Origin: Pyrenochaeta sp. MPI-SDFR-AT-0127
Lineage: Eukaryota > Ascomycota > Dothideomycetes > Pleosporales > Cucurbitariaceae
DNA length: 64,000 nt
Direction: 5' to 3'
NCBI GenBank assembly: GCA_020747015.1
Contig: JAGTJM010000055.1
Span: 124,001 to 188,000, forward strand
Of this stretch, positions 21,610-31,594 are shown in pieces. Every line of letters begins with the position of its first letter. Within the stretch, counting starts at the first letter, position 1. Below the pieces are notes generated by a model, which saw only the letters and a program-made list of their open reading frames with translations, searched no databases and was not told the origin of the DNA. The translations under genes were made by a program, and so were the position numbers.

Positions 21610-23658
21610 CTATACAATACGCAACGTGCGTTTCTGCCACCGGTCGCCGTGTTCCTTGCTAAATACATCTGTATCTGCGTATCCATGCGCTGTGAACAAC
21701 TCAACAAACGAGGGTAGGATCTCTTGTAGCATTTGCTCAACGCCTTGCACCCCTCTATCCAGCACGTCATCTACGTCGAAATTCCAGATGCCAACGCGAC
21801 GTAAGACTCCTGCCGGACCCGGCTGCAATTTCCGGACTACCAGGAATGTCGCGCCCACGTAGCCTGTGGCTGGGACATCTAACCATTGCTGTGTAGCGCC
21901 CAGGTACACCATAGATAGTGATGCCACGTGACTCGCGGATAAGTCTTCCAAGAACATTTCTTCTCCGAAAATTGATGTCCCATGGATGTTGTTGAAAGTG
22001 AGGACCCACGTGGTGAGATCGATGAAGGGATAAAAGTGTTCATAGCCATCGTCGTGAGACACAAAAGTTTCGATGCTCATGGGCCCCAGACCTCGATGCA
22101 TCACGTGTACTTGTATGTCATCTTGATGCCAGGCGATAGTTTTGGCGGCGTGATTCCAGTAGCGAAGTTCACTAGCGTCTCGCTCTGGCCAGTCGACTTT
22201 GGTGGCCGCCCAGGTCCATGAAGGGAAGATGTTGGTAGGTCGTGGTTGTGACTTCTTTGCATAAGGCGGGATGTCTACTCCCCAGGCCAAATTAGTTAGA
22301 AACGACGTCCTCGCCAGCTCTATTGATGAGCTTTGATAGAACATCAAGATGCCATAAAAGTGCGTTACAGATGAAAGAATGTATTCCGAGCCGTGGTAAG
22401 CATTAATGATGCCAGCAAATGCGTCTATAGTGTCGGCAGGGAAGGATAATTGACGCTTATAGTACTCTTTCAAGCGAATTATGAGATCCTCCACACCACG
22501 CCCTATACCTGCGTCCGGGAAGACTGGGTAAACATTCAAAAGCCGGGCAGTTGGCTCTGCCACGCTACACGACAAACTCTCAACGCAGTGCCAGAATGAA
22601 CACTGAAAGTACATTTGTGATTCTGTAAAGATCAGTCGCCGTCGTGATAACAGCATCTCTTGAAACGTCCAGCCGCGTGACATCCACGTTGATTTCTTGA
22701 CCTGCCCGGCTACTTCTTCTGCGGTTACGAAAGTATGTTCACCCACTGTCAAGGAGAGTTGTCGTTGCCGAGAGGTACCCCGAACGCCAGGAAGACCATA
22801 GTGCGGATTGTCTCCTACTGCTGCTATGATGGTAATATCTGCGTTTTGGTAGACCCTGTCCATGTTTTGGATAAGGTTATGTTTTTCTAGCGGGTTTGCT
22901 TGGTCGATGCAATATCGGTCCACCCAAAGATAAGGTATTTCAAGATTGACTGCGACAAACATTGCATCTTCCACGGTCTTGGGTACGACATCGGGCAGCT
23001 CGGTACTGAATTCAGCCTTGTGAACAGCCTCACCCCACACGTAACTTAAGCAGATGTATGGCTGACCCTGTTTCGCTACAATGAGACGCCTCGTCTTGCA
23101 GTCAATGAGTCTCAATGTATGTGTGCGACCATGTACACGGTTACAAGCTTCTAAATGAGTCTCGCGGCATCTGCGTAGCCAGTTGCTCGCAACCTCGAAA
23201 TTTGGTTGGTCTGGTACAACCACTTGTCCAATACTTACTGATTTCCTTTTAAGGCTACCGTGTAAAGGTAACAAGCGGAATTCTGACGAAGCGTGCTTGA
23301 AGTCAACAATGAAATAGACCTCTCTGTTTTGCTGGATCCCATGACTGATGTAAAGGTGAAAAAAGACTGAGCGGAGAAAGAACTCATCCTCTTCCCCAGA
23401 TTCTGAGGTGAAGGGCCTAGAATACGCTTTAAAGAAAGCGGCAAACTGAAAGCAAAGATTGCAATCATTGCGAATGGTTGAGAATTTTATGTGGCCAAGC
23501 GTTCCAAGCTTGCGATGAGCATTGATGGTGGTGTAGAATTCAAGTTTCAGCATACAACATCGCTCACAGAGGCTCTCGCTTGGTATTTGCTTCACAGAAC
23601 CTTGGATTGATTCTTGGCTTGGTGTCCTAGGAGTTTGATGGTATTGTTGGACAGACAT
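21610..23658 (-). CDS. HET-domain protein (heterokaryon incompatibility family)
   Basis: Intronless gene of about 682 residues. The HET domain (Pfam HET) begins near residue 200 and shows its three blocks: YICLSYVWGEA; LWVDRYCIDQ followed by an Asn/Ile-rich stretch ending ITIIAAVGDNPHYGLPGV; and RGWTFQEMLLSRRRLIFT. The N-terminal 190 residues contain CERCC and CNLCF, a Cys pair arrangement common in front of HET domains. HET proteins mediate allorecognition and can trigger programmed cell death after fusion of unlike hyphae; most genomic copies have no known partner. I start at 23658 (MSVQQYHQ) because it is the first in-frame ATG, with A at -3. Domain call is firm; the specific role is unknown. 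Confidence 0.9.
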   Translation of the reverse strand: MSVQQYHQTPRTPSQESIQGSVKQIPSESLCERCCMLKLEFYTTINAHRKLGTLGHIKFSTIRNDCNLCFQFAAFFKAYSRPFTSESGEEDEFFLRSVFFHLYISHGIQQNREVYFIVDFKHASSEFRLLPLHGSLKRKSVSIGQVVVPDQPNFEVASNWLRRCRETHLEACNRVHGRTHTLRLIDCKTRRLIVAKQGQPYICLSYVWGEAVHKAEFSTELPDVVPKTVEDAMFVAVNLEIPYLWVDRYCIDQANPLEKHNLIQNMDRVYQNADITIIAAVGDNPHYGLPGVRGTSRQRQLSLTVGEHTFVTAEEVAGQVKKSTWMSRGWTFQEMLLSRRRLIFTESQMYFQCSFWHCVESLSCSVAEPTARLLNVYPVFPDAGIGRGVEDLIIRLKEYYKRQLSFPADTIDAFAGIINAYHGSEYILSSVTHFYGILMFYQSSSIELARTSFLTNLAWGVDIPPYAKKSQPRPTNIFPSWTWAATKVDWPERDASELRYWNHAAKTIAWHQDDIQVHVMHRGLGPMSIETFVSHDDGYEHFYPFIDLTTWVLTFNNIHGTSIFGEEMFLEDLSASHVASLSMVYLGATQQWLDVPATGYVGATFLVVRKLQPGPAGVLRRVGIWNFDVDDVLDRGVQGVEQMLQEILPSFVELFTAHGYADTDVFSKEHGDRWQKRTLRIV

Positions 23659-24401
23659 CGTAGTCCGAGCCAGCTTCTTTGGTGTATGGATAGTCCGTTC
23701 CTGAACTCGAATCTTTGACCTGTGGCACACGTGCTGGTATCCCTGTTATCCTGAAACGATCGAGGCCTCCCTCTTGAGAAACAGCAGTGAATTGAGAGAA
23801 CCTCCTCTTGAATTGTGGCTGTTGAAAATCAGGTAGAACTTGGATTCGTGTTGGCATCTCCCTCTGTCACGCATAACTGTCCAATCTAAGATAGTGCGTT
23901 GGTGAGCCTATCGTTCCCGTAGCTGGTTTTTGCTTGCACGTCGCGAGTTGAGCGCTATGCGTGTGTCGGAAAGGGTTGCAGTATGAGGTTGTGATAAATG
24001 CAGCAAGGACATGTCCGAGAGGAGGGGGCGGGGCTTCAGCCTGGCCGAGCCACCACGAAATGAGTACAGCCGTCCTTCATACGGTCAAATAAGGGCTTTC
24101 TAAGAAACCGTAGAGAATGCTTTTTTTTGGAAGTACTGCGCTGTACAGTATACTGATTGATTGTGGATATTGCCATGATTGCATGCGATACTAGCTTCAA
24201 ATAGGCTTACTTTTGGTGTCTGGACGTGACTTCCCTGCTATGAATTGTGGAACGCCTGGTGGAGGACCTCAAAAAGCAAGTGTTGCACAGAGAACATAAT
24301 TCGATATATGTAAACAGAAGAATGTTTAAACCACCAAATGACTGAAAAACAAGAGCATATAACGCCAGAGCAATGGACAAAACAGCGCTAAAAGAACAGG
24401 A
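23659..24401. other. Intergenic: HET-gene promoter and hydrolase 3' flank
   Basis: No gene seen. Contains a short poly-T run near 24121. A 76-codon frame just upstream of the HET start (23627-23857) could be leader sequence; I found no splice that joins it convincingly. Confidence 0.5.
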
Positions 24402-25763
24402 CTATACCTGCTGTGTTAAAGGATGCCTTCCTAGATCGACCGACTTATGATACTGCCTACACGGCAGATCTTGCCCATGGCCATGCTCATCTTCCTCATC
24501 TTCGATATCAAACATGCGTTTCAACTCCTTGCATGCAACTAAATACTGCTGTCTCGCGCCCGGGCTTTCCCTTAGCGGGTTCGGCGCCTTGTCCCAGCCA
24601 TGCGGTACTCCAGGGACGCAGTGGTAATGTACTCTCTTGCCCAAGTCTTTTGACAGTATGTCGCGGAATCGTTCCCCTTCGGCAAGGAGCATGTCCCATT
24701 CGCAGCAAAAGAGGACAATGTCATCGGGTAAGGCTTCAAGCATGCGTTTTGGTGCTACGCCGGGGCTTAGCCAGGGGTGGGCGAGGTCAAGTGAGGGTGG
24801 CTGCAAATAAGAGTCATCGAAGAGCTCTGTGAAGACTGCGGGGAGTTGTTGGTCTGTTCGCACGCAGGTGGCGCGGCGTTGGGCGCGGGTCTGTGTGTAG
24901 TCTGTTGGCGGATAGAAGGAGACGATGCCACGGATCTTCACAATTGCATTGGACGCTTCGGTCATGACTGATACTGCTGAGCCGTCTTTGTAGGAGGAGA
25001 TTAGGGAGAGTGAGGACGCCCCTGTTTGGCGGAGCATGGCAATTCGGTCAAGGCGGGACTTCTGGCGCACAAGAGGCACGCGAGAGCCATTTGGAGTGAG
25101 GTTGGCTCCAAACGTGGCAGGAGGTTTAACGGCAGCCTCGGGGATGTTGCCTGCTCGCCCGTCGACGATGTTTGCACCAGATGCTGTCCGTTCGAATAGT
25201 TCGCCTTGCAAACACAGCGGAACTGTGAAGCTCATGTTTCCGCCTGATGAAAAGCCGGACACGGCAAAGCGCTCCGGATCCAACATGAACTCGTCGGCAT
25301 TTTGTGCCAGCCAAAGTATCGCATCTGCACCATCTTCGACAGCGGTAGGGAACGGGTATTCGGGCGCAAGACGATAATCGACGCTGACAACAACGGCTCC
25401 AACCTCTTGGACAATGATATTGCACCAGCGTGCATCATCGTGAGCTGTTCCCAGCACGAAACCGCCTCCATGAAAGTTGATGACGACAGGATACCTCCTG
25501 GCACTCTTCAGCTTCTTCTGCTGCTTGTAGTCCTTTGGTACGTAGAAATTGAGTCTGAATTTGCCCTTGAGCGGCGAAACAGTGGCTTCGATGTCTTTAT
25601 GGAAGGCTGGACGTGATGGCCGTGGTCGCGCGAGGCGATGCAGCATCATTCCAATGCCCATGAGGACGCGCCAGAACTGCGCCTGGACGTGTAGCATCCA
25701 TCGTGGACGATTGCCGGGCTTCGGTTCGGGGGTTTGGATCTTTGTCTTCTTCTTTCCAAACAT
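24402..25763 (-). CDS. Alpha/beta hydrolase fold-3 (HSL-type) esterase/lipase
   Basis: Single exon, 453 residues. It carries all hallmarks of the hormone-sensitive-lipase-like esterases: oxyanion motif FHGGGFVLG (residues 97-105), VSVDYRLAPEYPFPTAVED, and nucleophile elbow GFSSGG (Ser at about 172). The acid and histidine are in the C-terminal part (FCCEWDMLLAEGERF and VPHGWDK). A hydrophobic segment near residues 22-45 (FWRVLMGIGMML) could be a membrane anchor. A roughly 130-residue insertion between the nucleophile and the acid is longer than in bacterial members and is Ser-rich. It should hydrolyse ester bonds of small acyl or aryl substrates; natural substrate unknown. Confidence 0.88.
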   Translation of the reverse strand: MFGKKKTKIQTPEPKPGNRPRWMLHVQAQFWRVLMGIGMMLHRLARPRPSRPAFHKDIEATVSPLKGKFRLNFYVPKDYKQQKKLKSARRYPVVINFHGGGFVLGTAHDDARWCNIIVQEVGAVVVSVDYRLAPEYPFPTAVEDGADAILWLAQNADEFMLDPERFAVSGFSSGGNMSFTVPLCLQGELFERTASGANIVDGRAGNIPEAAVKPPATFGANLTPNGSRVPLVRQKSRLDRIAMLRQTGASSLSLISSYKDGSAVSVMTEASNAIVKIRGIVSFYPPTDYTQTRAQRRATCVRTDQQLPAVFTELFDDSYLQPPSLDLAHPWLSPGVAPKRMLEALPDDIVLFCCEWDMLLAEGERFRDILSKDLGKRVHYHCVPGVPHGWDKAPNPLRESPGARQQYLVACKELKRMFDIEDEEDEHGHGQDLPCRQYHKSVDLGRHPLTQQV

Positions 25764-26704
25764 CTTGTGGTGCTAATTCTCTATATCGCCTGCTCCATCG
25801 AAGACGAGGGCGGAATTATAGAGAATTGCGATGGGGCTGAGCTTGGAGAGTGGATTTGTGAGCAGATGGTGGCGTGAACGTCTTGTGTGCTACAAAACCC
25901 AAAAGCTTGCAACGCGCTTAGTGAAGGTTGGCAGGTTCTTAGCCCTGTATTAGTACGAGCGTGGGAGATGTTCTAGAAATGTCGGGCACGATGCACGATC
26001 CGACGGGGTTTTGATAGGTGATGACGTAGACCTTGCGCTTGCACTGCGGCGCATCAGCGGCTTGCCAAGCCTACCACCCTTTGCACTGCAGAGGGCACAT
26101 TACACCCCCTTTTAGGGTAGAGGACTGTAGGGTATTGCTTTGATGATTGACCGACAACGTTTCCGTTGGTCAAGTCAAACAAAAGGCAACTGATGTTTGG
26201 CCTAGTTGCAACAGGAGATGTTCCAGTTTAGAGATACAGGTATACACATCTTAGAGAGATTATATAGCGTTACACATCACCATGTCAGGCTTCGGAAAAC
26301 CATTTAGTTGGAGCAACATGAATTCATGCTGCTCTCTAACGATAGCATTGTGGACTAGAACGCGTAGGTGCGACAAGCAGGGGACCCAACCCATGCTGAC
26401 AGAGCAACAGGACAGGAATGATAAAACCCGCCACCGTCCATCACCTCGTCGTATACCAAAATCCACGCCATTAACAAAACCAAGCAAAGCAAGCCAGAAC
26501 GGGTATAGGGCTGCTCAAGTCCTCAGAAAGCGCCGACGCTCACCTATTGATGCTGCCCGTACAATGCAAGTATACAAGCCACCGTGAAAGGCTGACCGTG
26601 AAGCCCATGTCAGATGTCAGATAACGCCGATAGAGCCGTATGCGAAAGACTCGAATCCAAACAAAGGATTTGGAGGAAAGAAGTAAAGATATCGGTCAAA
26701 GCAG
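25764..26704. other. Intergenic, 0.94 kb
   Basis: Upstream region of the esterase gene and 3' flank of the next minus-strand gene. A 101-codon plus-strand frame (26282-26587) is antisense to the likely 3' UTR and shows no domain. Nothing else seen. Confidence 0.5.
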
Positions 26705-27279
26705 TTACGCATCAACAAACTCGTACTCCTCATCCTCTGGAGCCACCTTACGCTTGGGGCGTGGTGATAGAGCCTCAGCATCAACGTCCAGCACCTCGTA
26801 CTCGTTCTTGATCAGCTTATCGGTCTCCTTTGTCTCGAAGCGCTCGATGGCCTGCTCAAGAGCGTGATTCAGGATCTGGCTGCCATGGCTGGGTCCACGG
26901 GAAGCATCAAACGAGTATGCGATCTCGGCATCTGGAGCAGTGGATGGGTGGTCAACGTCCTCATCGGCTGAGGAATCGCCACTAGCAGAGGCCATGTCTT
27001 TGTTGAAAGCAGTTCGAGCCTTCATGGGGCCGGAGCAAGAGGACCTGTGTGTTGTTAAGATAGTGCAATCAGAGTGAGGAGGCGCCAGTCACGTCTCTGT
27101 GCAGGGGCAGCTTACTTGAAATGAGGAGCGACCTTTGCAGGACGAGGCTTGCCGTCCTCCTCGCGTCGTCCAGGGCCAAAGGCCGGACCATGCGCCCACT
27201 TGACTCTGCTGTTCTTGTCGCGGTTGAACTCCTTAGCGTCGGCACGGAGATCGCTGGTGAAGGCCTGCTCGACAGACAT
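26705..27279 (-). CDS. Small acidic protein of unknown function
   Basis: Two exons joined by a 71-nt intron (27115-27045; donor GTAAGC, acceptor CACACAG) give 167 residues. The first exon begins MSVEQAFTSDLRADAKEFN and contains VKWAHGPAFGPGRR; the second is acidic and ends with APEDEEYEFVDA. A helix around LNHALEQAIERFETKETDKLI is likely. No domain recognised. Clean splice signals and frame continuity support a real gene, probably conserved among filamentous fungi, but I cannot name it. Confidence 0.72.
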
Positions 27280-28370
27280 GATGGAGCTTCGAGAGCTGAG
27301 GTTTGGGATACTGATGGAGAGCTAATATACTCTGGAGGGTCCGTGGCACTTGACGGTATGAAGATAGGCGGCTAGGATGTTAGGTAGATCAGGCAGATTA
27401 GGTAGCTGGTGGGTAGAGGAATGAGAGAGAGAGAGAGAGAGAGCGAGTGACAAGGGAAAGACGAGTATGACAGGAGGCAGTAATAAGCTCGGAAGCGAGG
27501 AAGGCGTGACGAGTGACTGGAAGCTGTCTGGTGAATGACTCTGAAGGGTGACTCAGGTCGAGGCCCGTACTGCTCGCTGTAAGTGGCTATGCAAGTGGTG
27601 GGATATGGCTCATGAAATGGCACAGCACGAGTGTTTTACGCCGCGGCTGTGCCGCCCTTTATGGGATCAAAGGCGTAGGCGCCTCCCCGCTTCTTTTGTT
27701 GTGGTTCCTGATAAGGAGCCGTGAGGGAGTGGGAGCTCATGACCAAGTGACCAAGTTCCGACACGCCGAGACCCGCCTCAGCCCGAATCACATCCGGTTT
27801 GGAGCTGGTGGCCATGGCCCATGATGGCATCATCGACAATCAGACTGGCTTGGTTGCAAACGTGGGCGGTTTTGGACGCCGGGCTGGTTCCTGGTCTGGG
27901 TGCATGGATGCGTGAAGCTCTCAGGCGCCGACAGCTGGTGCTCGTGTTCCGAATGGCCGACCCCACCAATCCCGCACCCTTACCCTCCGACCAACACCTG
28001 GCGGCATCTCAACAGTAATCACGAGCCTTTCGGCTTCATCTCGCAGCTTATGAGAGGGATGCGCCTCAGCACGCAAGCTCGATAAGGACCCGGACTTGGC
28101 CGCTGAACAGCTTGCGCCCTTCTTGGCTAGGCCAGTCATCTATCAACACAACCGTTGGCGAGTGAGAGCCACCGGCTTCAACCCTCGACGGAGACGCACC
28201 CCGTACTAATGGACGTGCTCAGGCCCTCCCCACGGGCAAGCCTGGTGAGCTTCTCAGCCATCCGGCCATTTCCATCAATCAGCCGTCATGCCAAAGTAAC
28301 GTGCTATAACCTTGCGTCGAGTGGCTCAAGTCTGACATCTGGTACTCGACATTGCCCCTTGACGTACGCT
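27280..28370. other. Intergenic with simple repeat and a possible micro-ORF
   Basis: Upstream region of the small acidic gene, including TAGGTAG-like repeats and a GA run (27423-27443). A 34-codon minus-strand frame at 27740-27636 (begins MSSHSLTAPYQE, ends FDPIKGGTAAA) reads like protein but is too short to support alone. Confidence 0.45.
27423..27443. repeat. (GA)n simple repeat
   Basis: An uninterrupted GA dinucleotide run of about 21 bases, 145-165 bases upstream of the small acidic gene. On the coding strand it reads as CT repeats, common in fungal leaders and promoters. Confidence 0.9.
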
Positions 28371-29070
28371 TCAGGTATGGTACGCGGCCTCGTCCTCCGC
28401 TTCCTCATCACTACTCTCTACTAAGCCAGCCTCGCTCGGCAGAATGTCAGGAAACCACCCGTACTCCCCCAGATCCACAGTGTATTGCCCCATAGCGTCC
28501 TGTCTAACCTCAACTCCCTCTCTCCTGAGAACAACAGCCTGCTGGCTAGCAGCGCTTGGTCCTCTTTGTCACAGTCAACATACTACACGACAGGCAACAA
28601 AGGCTTCAGAGAGACAAGGAAGTACTCACCGCGGACTAATGCCGCCTTTGGCGTTGATCACGCGCTGCCAAGGCACGTTGCTGCTATGAAACGTAGGGCT
28701 CTTCTTGCTGCGATCGGTCGATGGCGATGGCAGATTCTTGAGACAGACTCCAACCTGTCTTTGACGTCATGCGTTAGTTGCGACGCTCAGCGACCGGATC
28801 CGTCCGTGTATTACCTTGGACACTCAGCTGGATAGTCAGGATTGTCAGCTTGCAACTAATGTCTGACATGGGAGCCGCTCACGCTTCCCGACCAGCCTGG
28901 CGATATGCCCGTAGCTGGTAACTTTCCCTTGCGGTATTTCTTGAATCGCCTCGTAGACAGCCGTGTACCCTTGAGCCCAAGGCCGGAAATCAATATAGAT
29001 CACGTATGCACTTCGATTGAAGATGTCACATACATAGCCACACTTCTTCTGAACGTTCGCCTGGCGCCAT
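28371..29070 (-). CDS. ATL1: Alkyltransferase-like protein (ATL1), DNA alkylation lesion recognition
   Basis: Five exons: 29070-29034, 28969-28883, 28827-28815, 28758-28630 and 28563-28371; joined length 459 nt, 152 residues. The protein is the DNA-binding domain of the MGMT family: AVYEAIQEIPQGKVTSYGHI, RQVGVCLKNLP, VPWQRVINAKGGISPR and LRREGV. The active-site motif PCHR of true O6-alkylguanine transferases is PWQR here; Trp for Cys is the hallmark of ATL proteins, which bind and flip O6-alkylguanine without repairing it and hand the lesion to nucleotide excision repair. The third exon is only 13 nt and encodes the ECPR part; the introns have CTGAC/CTAAC branch sites. The C-terminus has an acidic tail (ESSDEEAEDEA). 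Divergent from BUD13. Confidence 0.88.
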
Positions 29071-29239
29071 GGTTGTAGTCAAAGGTGCGATGAAGAGGGA
29101 GGACATCAAACGCGATCCCTCGCAAAGGGAACGCCAAAGCACGTGATGCGCGTCTGCCAAGACCAGAAACTCCAATCTGAGCTCTAGACATCATTACACT
29201 GCTTTTGAAGCATCCCCGCATCCAGCACTCGACGCAAGC
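29071..29239. promoter_or_regulatory. Bidirectional promoter between ATL1 and BUD13
   Basis: 169 bases separate the two divergent start codons. It includes an AGCACGTGATG E-box-like site near 29138. Shared control is inference from the spacing. Confidence 0.5.
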
Positions 29240-30287
29240 ATGTCTCTCGCTGACTACTTGGCGAAGAACTACCTCACTGCAGACTCGGAAAAGAAGTCGA
29301 AAAAGCGCAAGCGGAAACACAAAGACGGAGGACTCACAATTGACGATGATGATAATTTGGGCTGGAAGGAGAAGGCAGACGAAGACGATGAGGATGCACC
29401 CATGATTGGTGAGAAATTATTGCATATTCTGATCGCGATGAAACTTGAGCTAATATCATAATCGTACAGTTGGTGGAGGCACACTCAAGAAATCCAAGAA
29501 GAAATCCAAAGGCACCAGTGCTGCAATCTGGACAGCCGTTGGCATTGCCGCACCCTCGCATGCTGAACAGCTCGCCGCCGATGCAGCCGCTGCCGATGCG
29601 ATAATATCAAGCACCGCCGCTGACCGCCAAAAGGCTGCCGACGCCGAAGACGAAGCACCGGAAATGGTAGACACTGATGGCGTACTCAGGATGGGTTCGG
29701 GCGCAAAGGTGGGCTTGCAAAGTGCCGCAGACGTAGCCGCAGATATGAAGAAGAAGCTGGATGAGGATAAGCGGAAGGCAGAAGAAGCAGCGAAAGAAAT
29801 GGGCAGTGCCGCTCAGGAGACGATATACCGAGACGCAAGCGGACGTATAATCAATGTTGCGATGAAGCGCGCAGAGGCACGAAAGAAGGCTGAAGAAGAA
29901 GAACGCAAGAAGCTCGAAAAAGAGAAAGCAGCTCGCGGAGACGTGCAGAATGCCGATGCCGCGCGGAGAAAACAACAACTTCAGGATGCAAAGACTATGA
30001 CCATTGCACGTTATGCAGACGATGCAGAGCTGAACGATGAGTTGAAAGAGCGTAGCCAATGGAACGATCCTGCTGCAGGCTTTCTGCGGAAGAAAAAGGC
30101 TGGTCGGAGTATCACAGGCAAGCCGCTATACCAAGGTGCTTTTCAACCGAATAGATATGGCATTCGCCCGGGACATCGATGGGATGGAGTAGACAGAGGC
30201 AACGGATTTGAGAGCCAGTGGTTCAATAGCCGCAACAAGAAGGCGGATATTGAGAAGCTGGAGTACCAATGGCAAATGGACGAATGA
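29240..30287 (+). CDS. BUD13: BUD13/Cwc26, RES-complex pre-mRNA splicing factor
   Basis: Two exons (intron 29409-29469, donor GTGAGA, acceptor GTACAG) give 328 residues. Bud13 is the scaffold of the RES complex (with Snu17/Ist3 and Pml1), which helps spliceosome activation and nuclear pre-mRNA retention. The N-terminus is the conserved MSLADYLAKNYLT plus a Lys-rich stretch. The C-terminal half has TIYRDASGRIINVAMKRAEA, a long charged coiled coil, then the Snu17-binding and Prp-contact region ending in GIRPGHRWDGVDRGNGFE and WFNSRN. Length and order match fungal Bud13. The first exon ends in an acidic run (DEDDEDAPMI). Confidence 0.94.
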
Positions 30288-30913
30288 ATGCCTGCAAATA
30301 TGGCGACGTAACTACATACTCGATAATTTCTCATGGAGGTTATACAGCATAGCGTGGCGTTCGGGACTTTCGGGTTTATTTGGGTCATTTGTGTCTAAAA
30401 GAACCTCCTAACGAGGAATAAGACTTTTTGTTCAAGTTACCGACCCAGGATACAATATCTTTTTCGTTGTCTCCCTTCAAGTTCTCATCATGTGAAACTT
30501 GCCTGTCATCCAAGGTCTGACCGATAAGCATAGCTTGCAGTCCATATGTATCATACAGGTATTGGAGTAGCCATGTCCGTTGACACCAACACTCTCCAAG
30601 GCTGCAAGGAATCACGTTAGCACCGTGTTCATGCATGCAGATGTTGGCAATCTAGCAGTCAAGCCAATGTGGCCTCGCTGTGCCACACACAAGATCCTTC
30701 GCCGTATCGAAATCCTTCAGCCTTACAGTCTCACCCCTCATGCCCAGCGGCTTCATCGGTAACACTGGTGCCTAAATGAGGCTCTTGTCGTACCACGAAA
30801 AGAAATGTGGTTATAAACTATCAGTAATTATACCCGACCAAGCACTTACGGCGCTTTCCACACACCTATTCTCCCACACGACTTCAGTATTAATTCAAAA
30901 TATACTTTGCAAC
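30288..30913. other. Intergenic, 0.6 kb
   Basis: 3' flank of BUD13 and upstream region of the next gene. An 83-codon minus-strand frame (30636-30385) has no domain or supporting context and was not called. Confidence 0.5.
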
Positions 30914-31512
30914 ATGGTGACCTGCTATATGATAGTCACGCCAGACCCACGCTCGACATCCTCACTTTACAGTCAGAACTCAACATCCGTGACCTACTAT
31001 GTCAAGTTCGGCGACGGGAATGGACGACCCGTTTACCAACGAGCAAATCCTGACCACGCGTAGATACCCCTCTTGGAGAAAACAGCCGGAGCATCAACTG
31101 ACGTAACAACAGCTATGAAGAAAACACATTAGCTCCCAGCCAGGCCTTGAACGTAGTAACCTACGATGCCTCAACCGCAGCAAGACTCCCCGGCAAGTGG
31201 CTGGAGTGGGTCCATGTCAAAATCACAGGACATGCACAAGTCTGTACGTTTACTCACACATTACCCTGCTTCAGCATAGCTTCTAATTCTGTGACAGATG
31301 CGGGGACAGAATGGCACACCTTGACCGCAACACAACCCCAAAATAACGCTGCATTAAGGGCAAACCTTGTAACAATGCTGAGCCTATTCGGGCAGTGGAA
31401 TAGGTGGGAAGAGCAGGGAATTGTCAATAATCCAACTAGTAGGTTTGAGGATCTAGTGGATAAGACGTGGAATCCGCATGACGAGCGTAGTGTTGCAAGG
31501 TTTGTTCGCTAA
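30914..31512 (+). CDS. Small protein of unknown function, three exons
   Basis: I build three exons (30914-31059, 31113-31243, 31298-31512) with introns of 53 and 54 nt, each with GT...AG ends and CTGAC/CTAAT-like branch sites; the joined frame is 163 residues. The start CAACATGG is a good context; the frame is also open upstream to an ATG at 30776. Visible stretches: SVTYYVKFGDGNGRPVYQRA, then KWLEWVHVKITGHAQVYAG, and a helical C-terminus (NNAALRANLVTMLSLFGQWNRW). No signal peptide, TM segment or known domain is evident. It converges on the tyrosinase gene with about 80 bases between the stops. Both could belong to an accessory block. Confidence 0.5.
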
Positions 31513-31594
31513 GGGCCAATAAGTATTCTATAGAAGCTATGGCATTTCGCCATATATTATTCGGAGGAGCATTGAATCTTATATCTCTGATGCA

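Noticed and set aside
26282..26587. 101-codon plus-strand frame
   Set aside because: Antisense to the 3' flank of the small acidic gene; basic, low-complexity and without domain.
30385..30636. 83-codon minus-strand frame after BUD13
   Set aside because: Antisense to the likely BUD13 3' UTR and without any domain.
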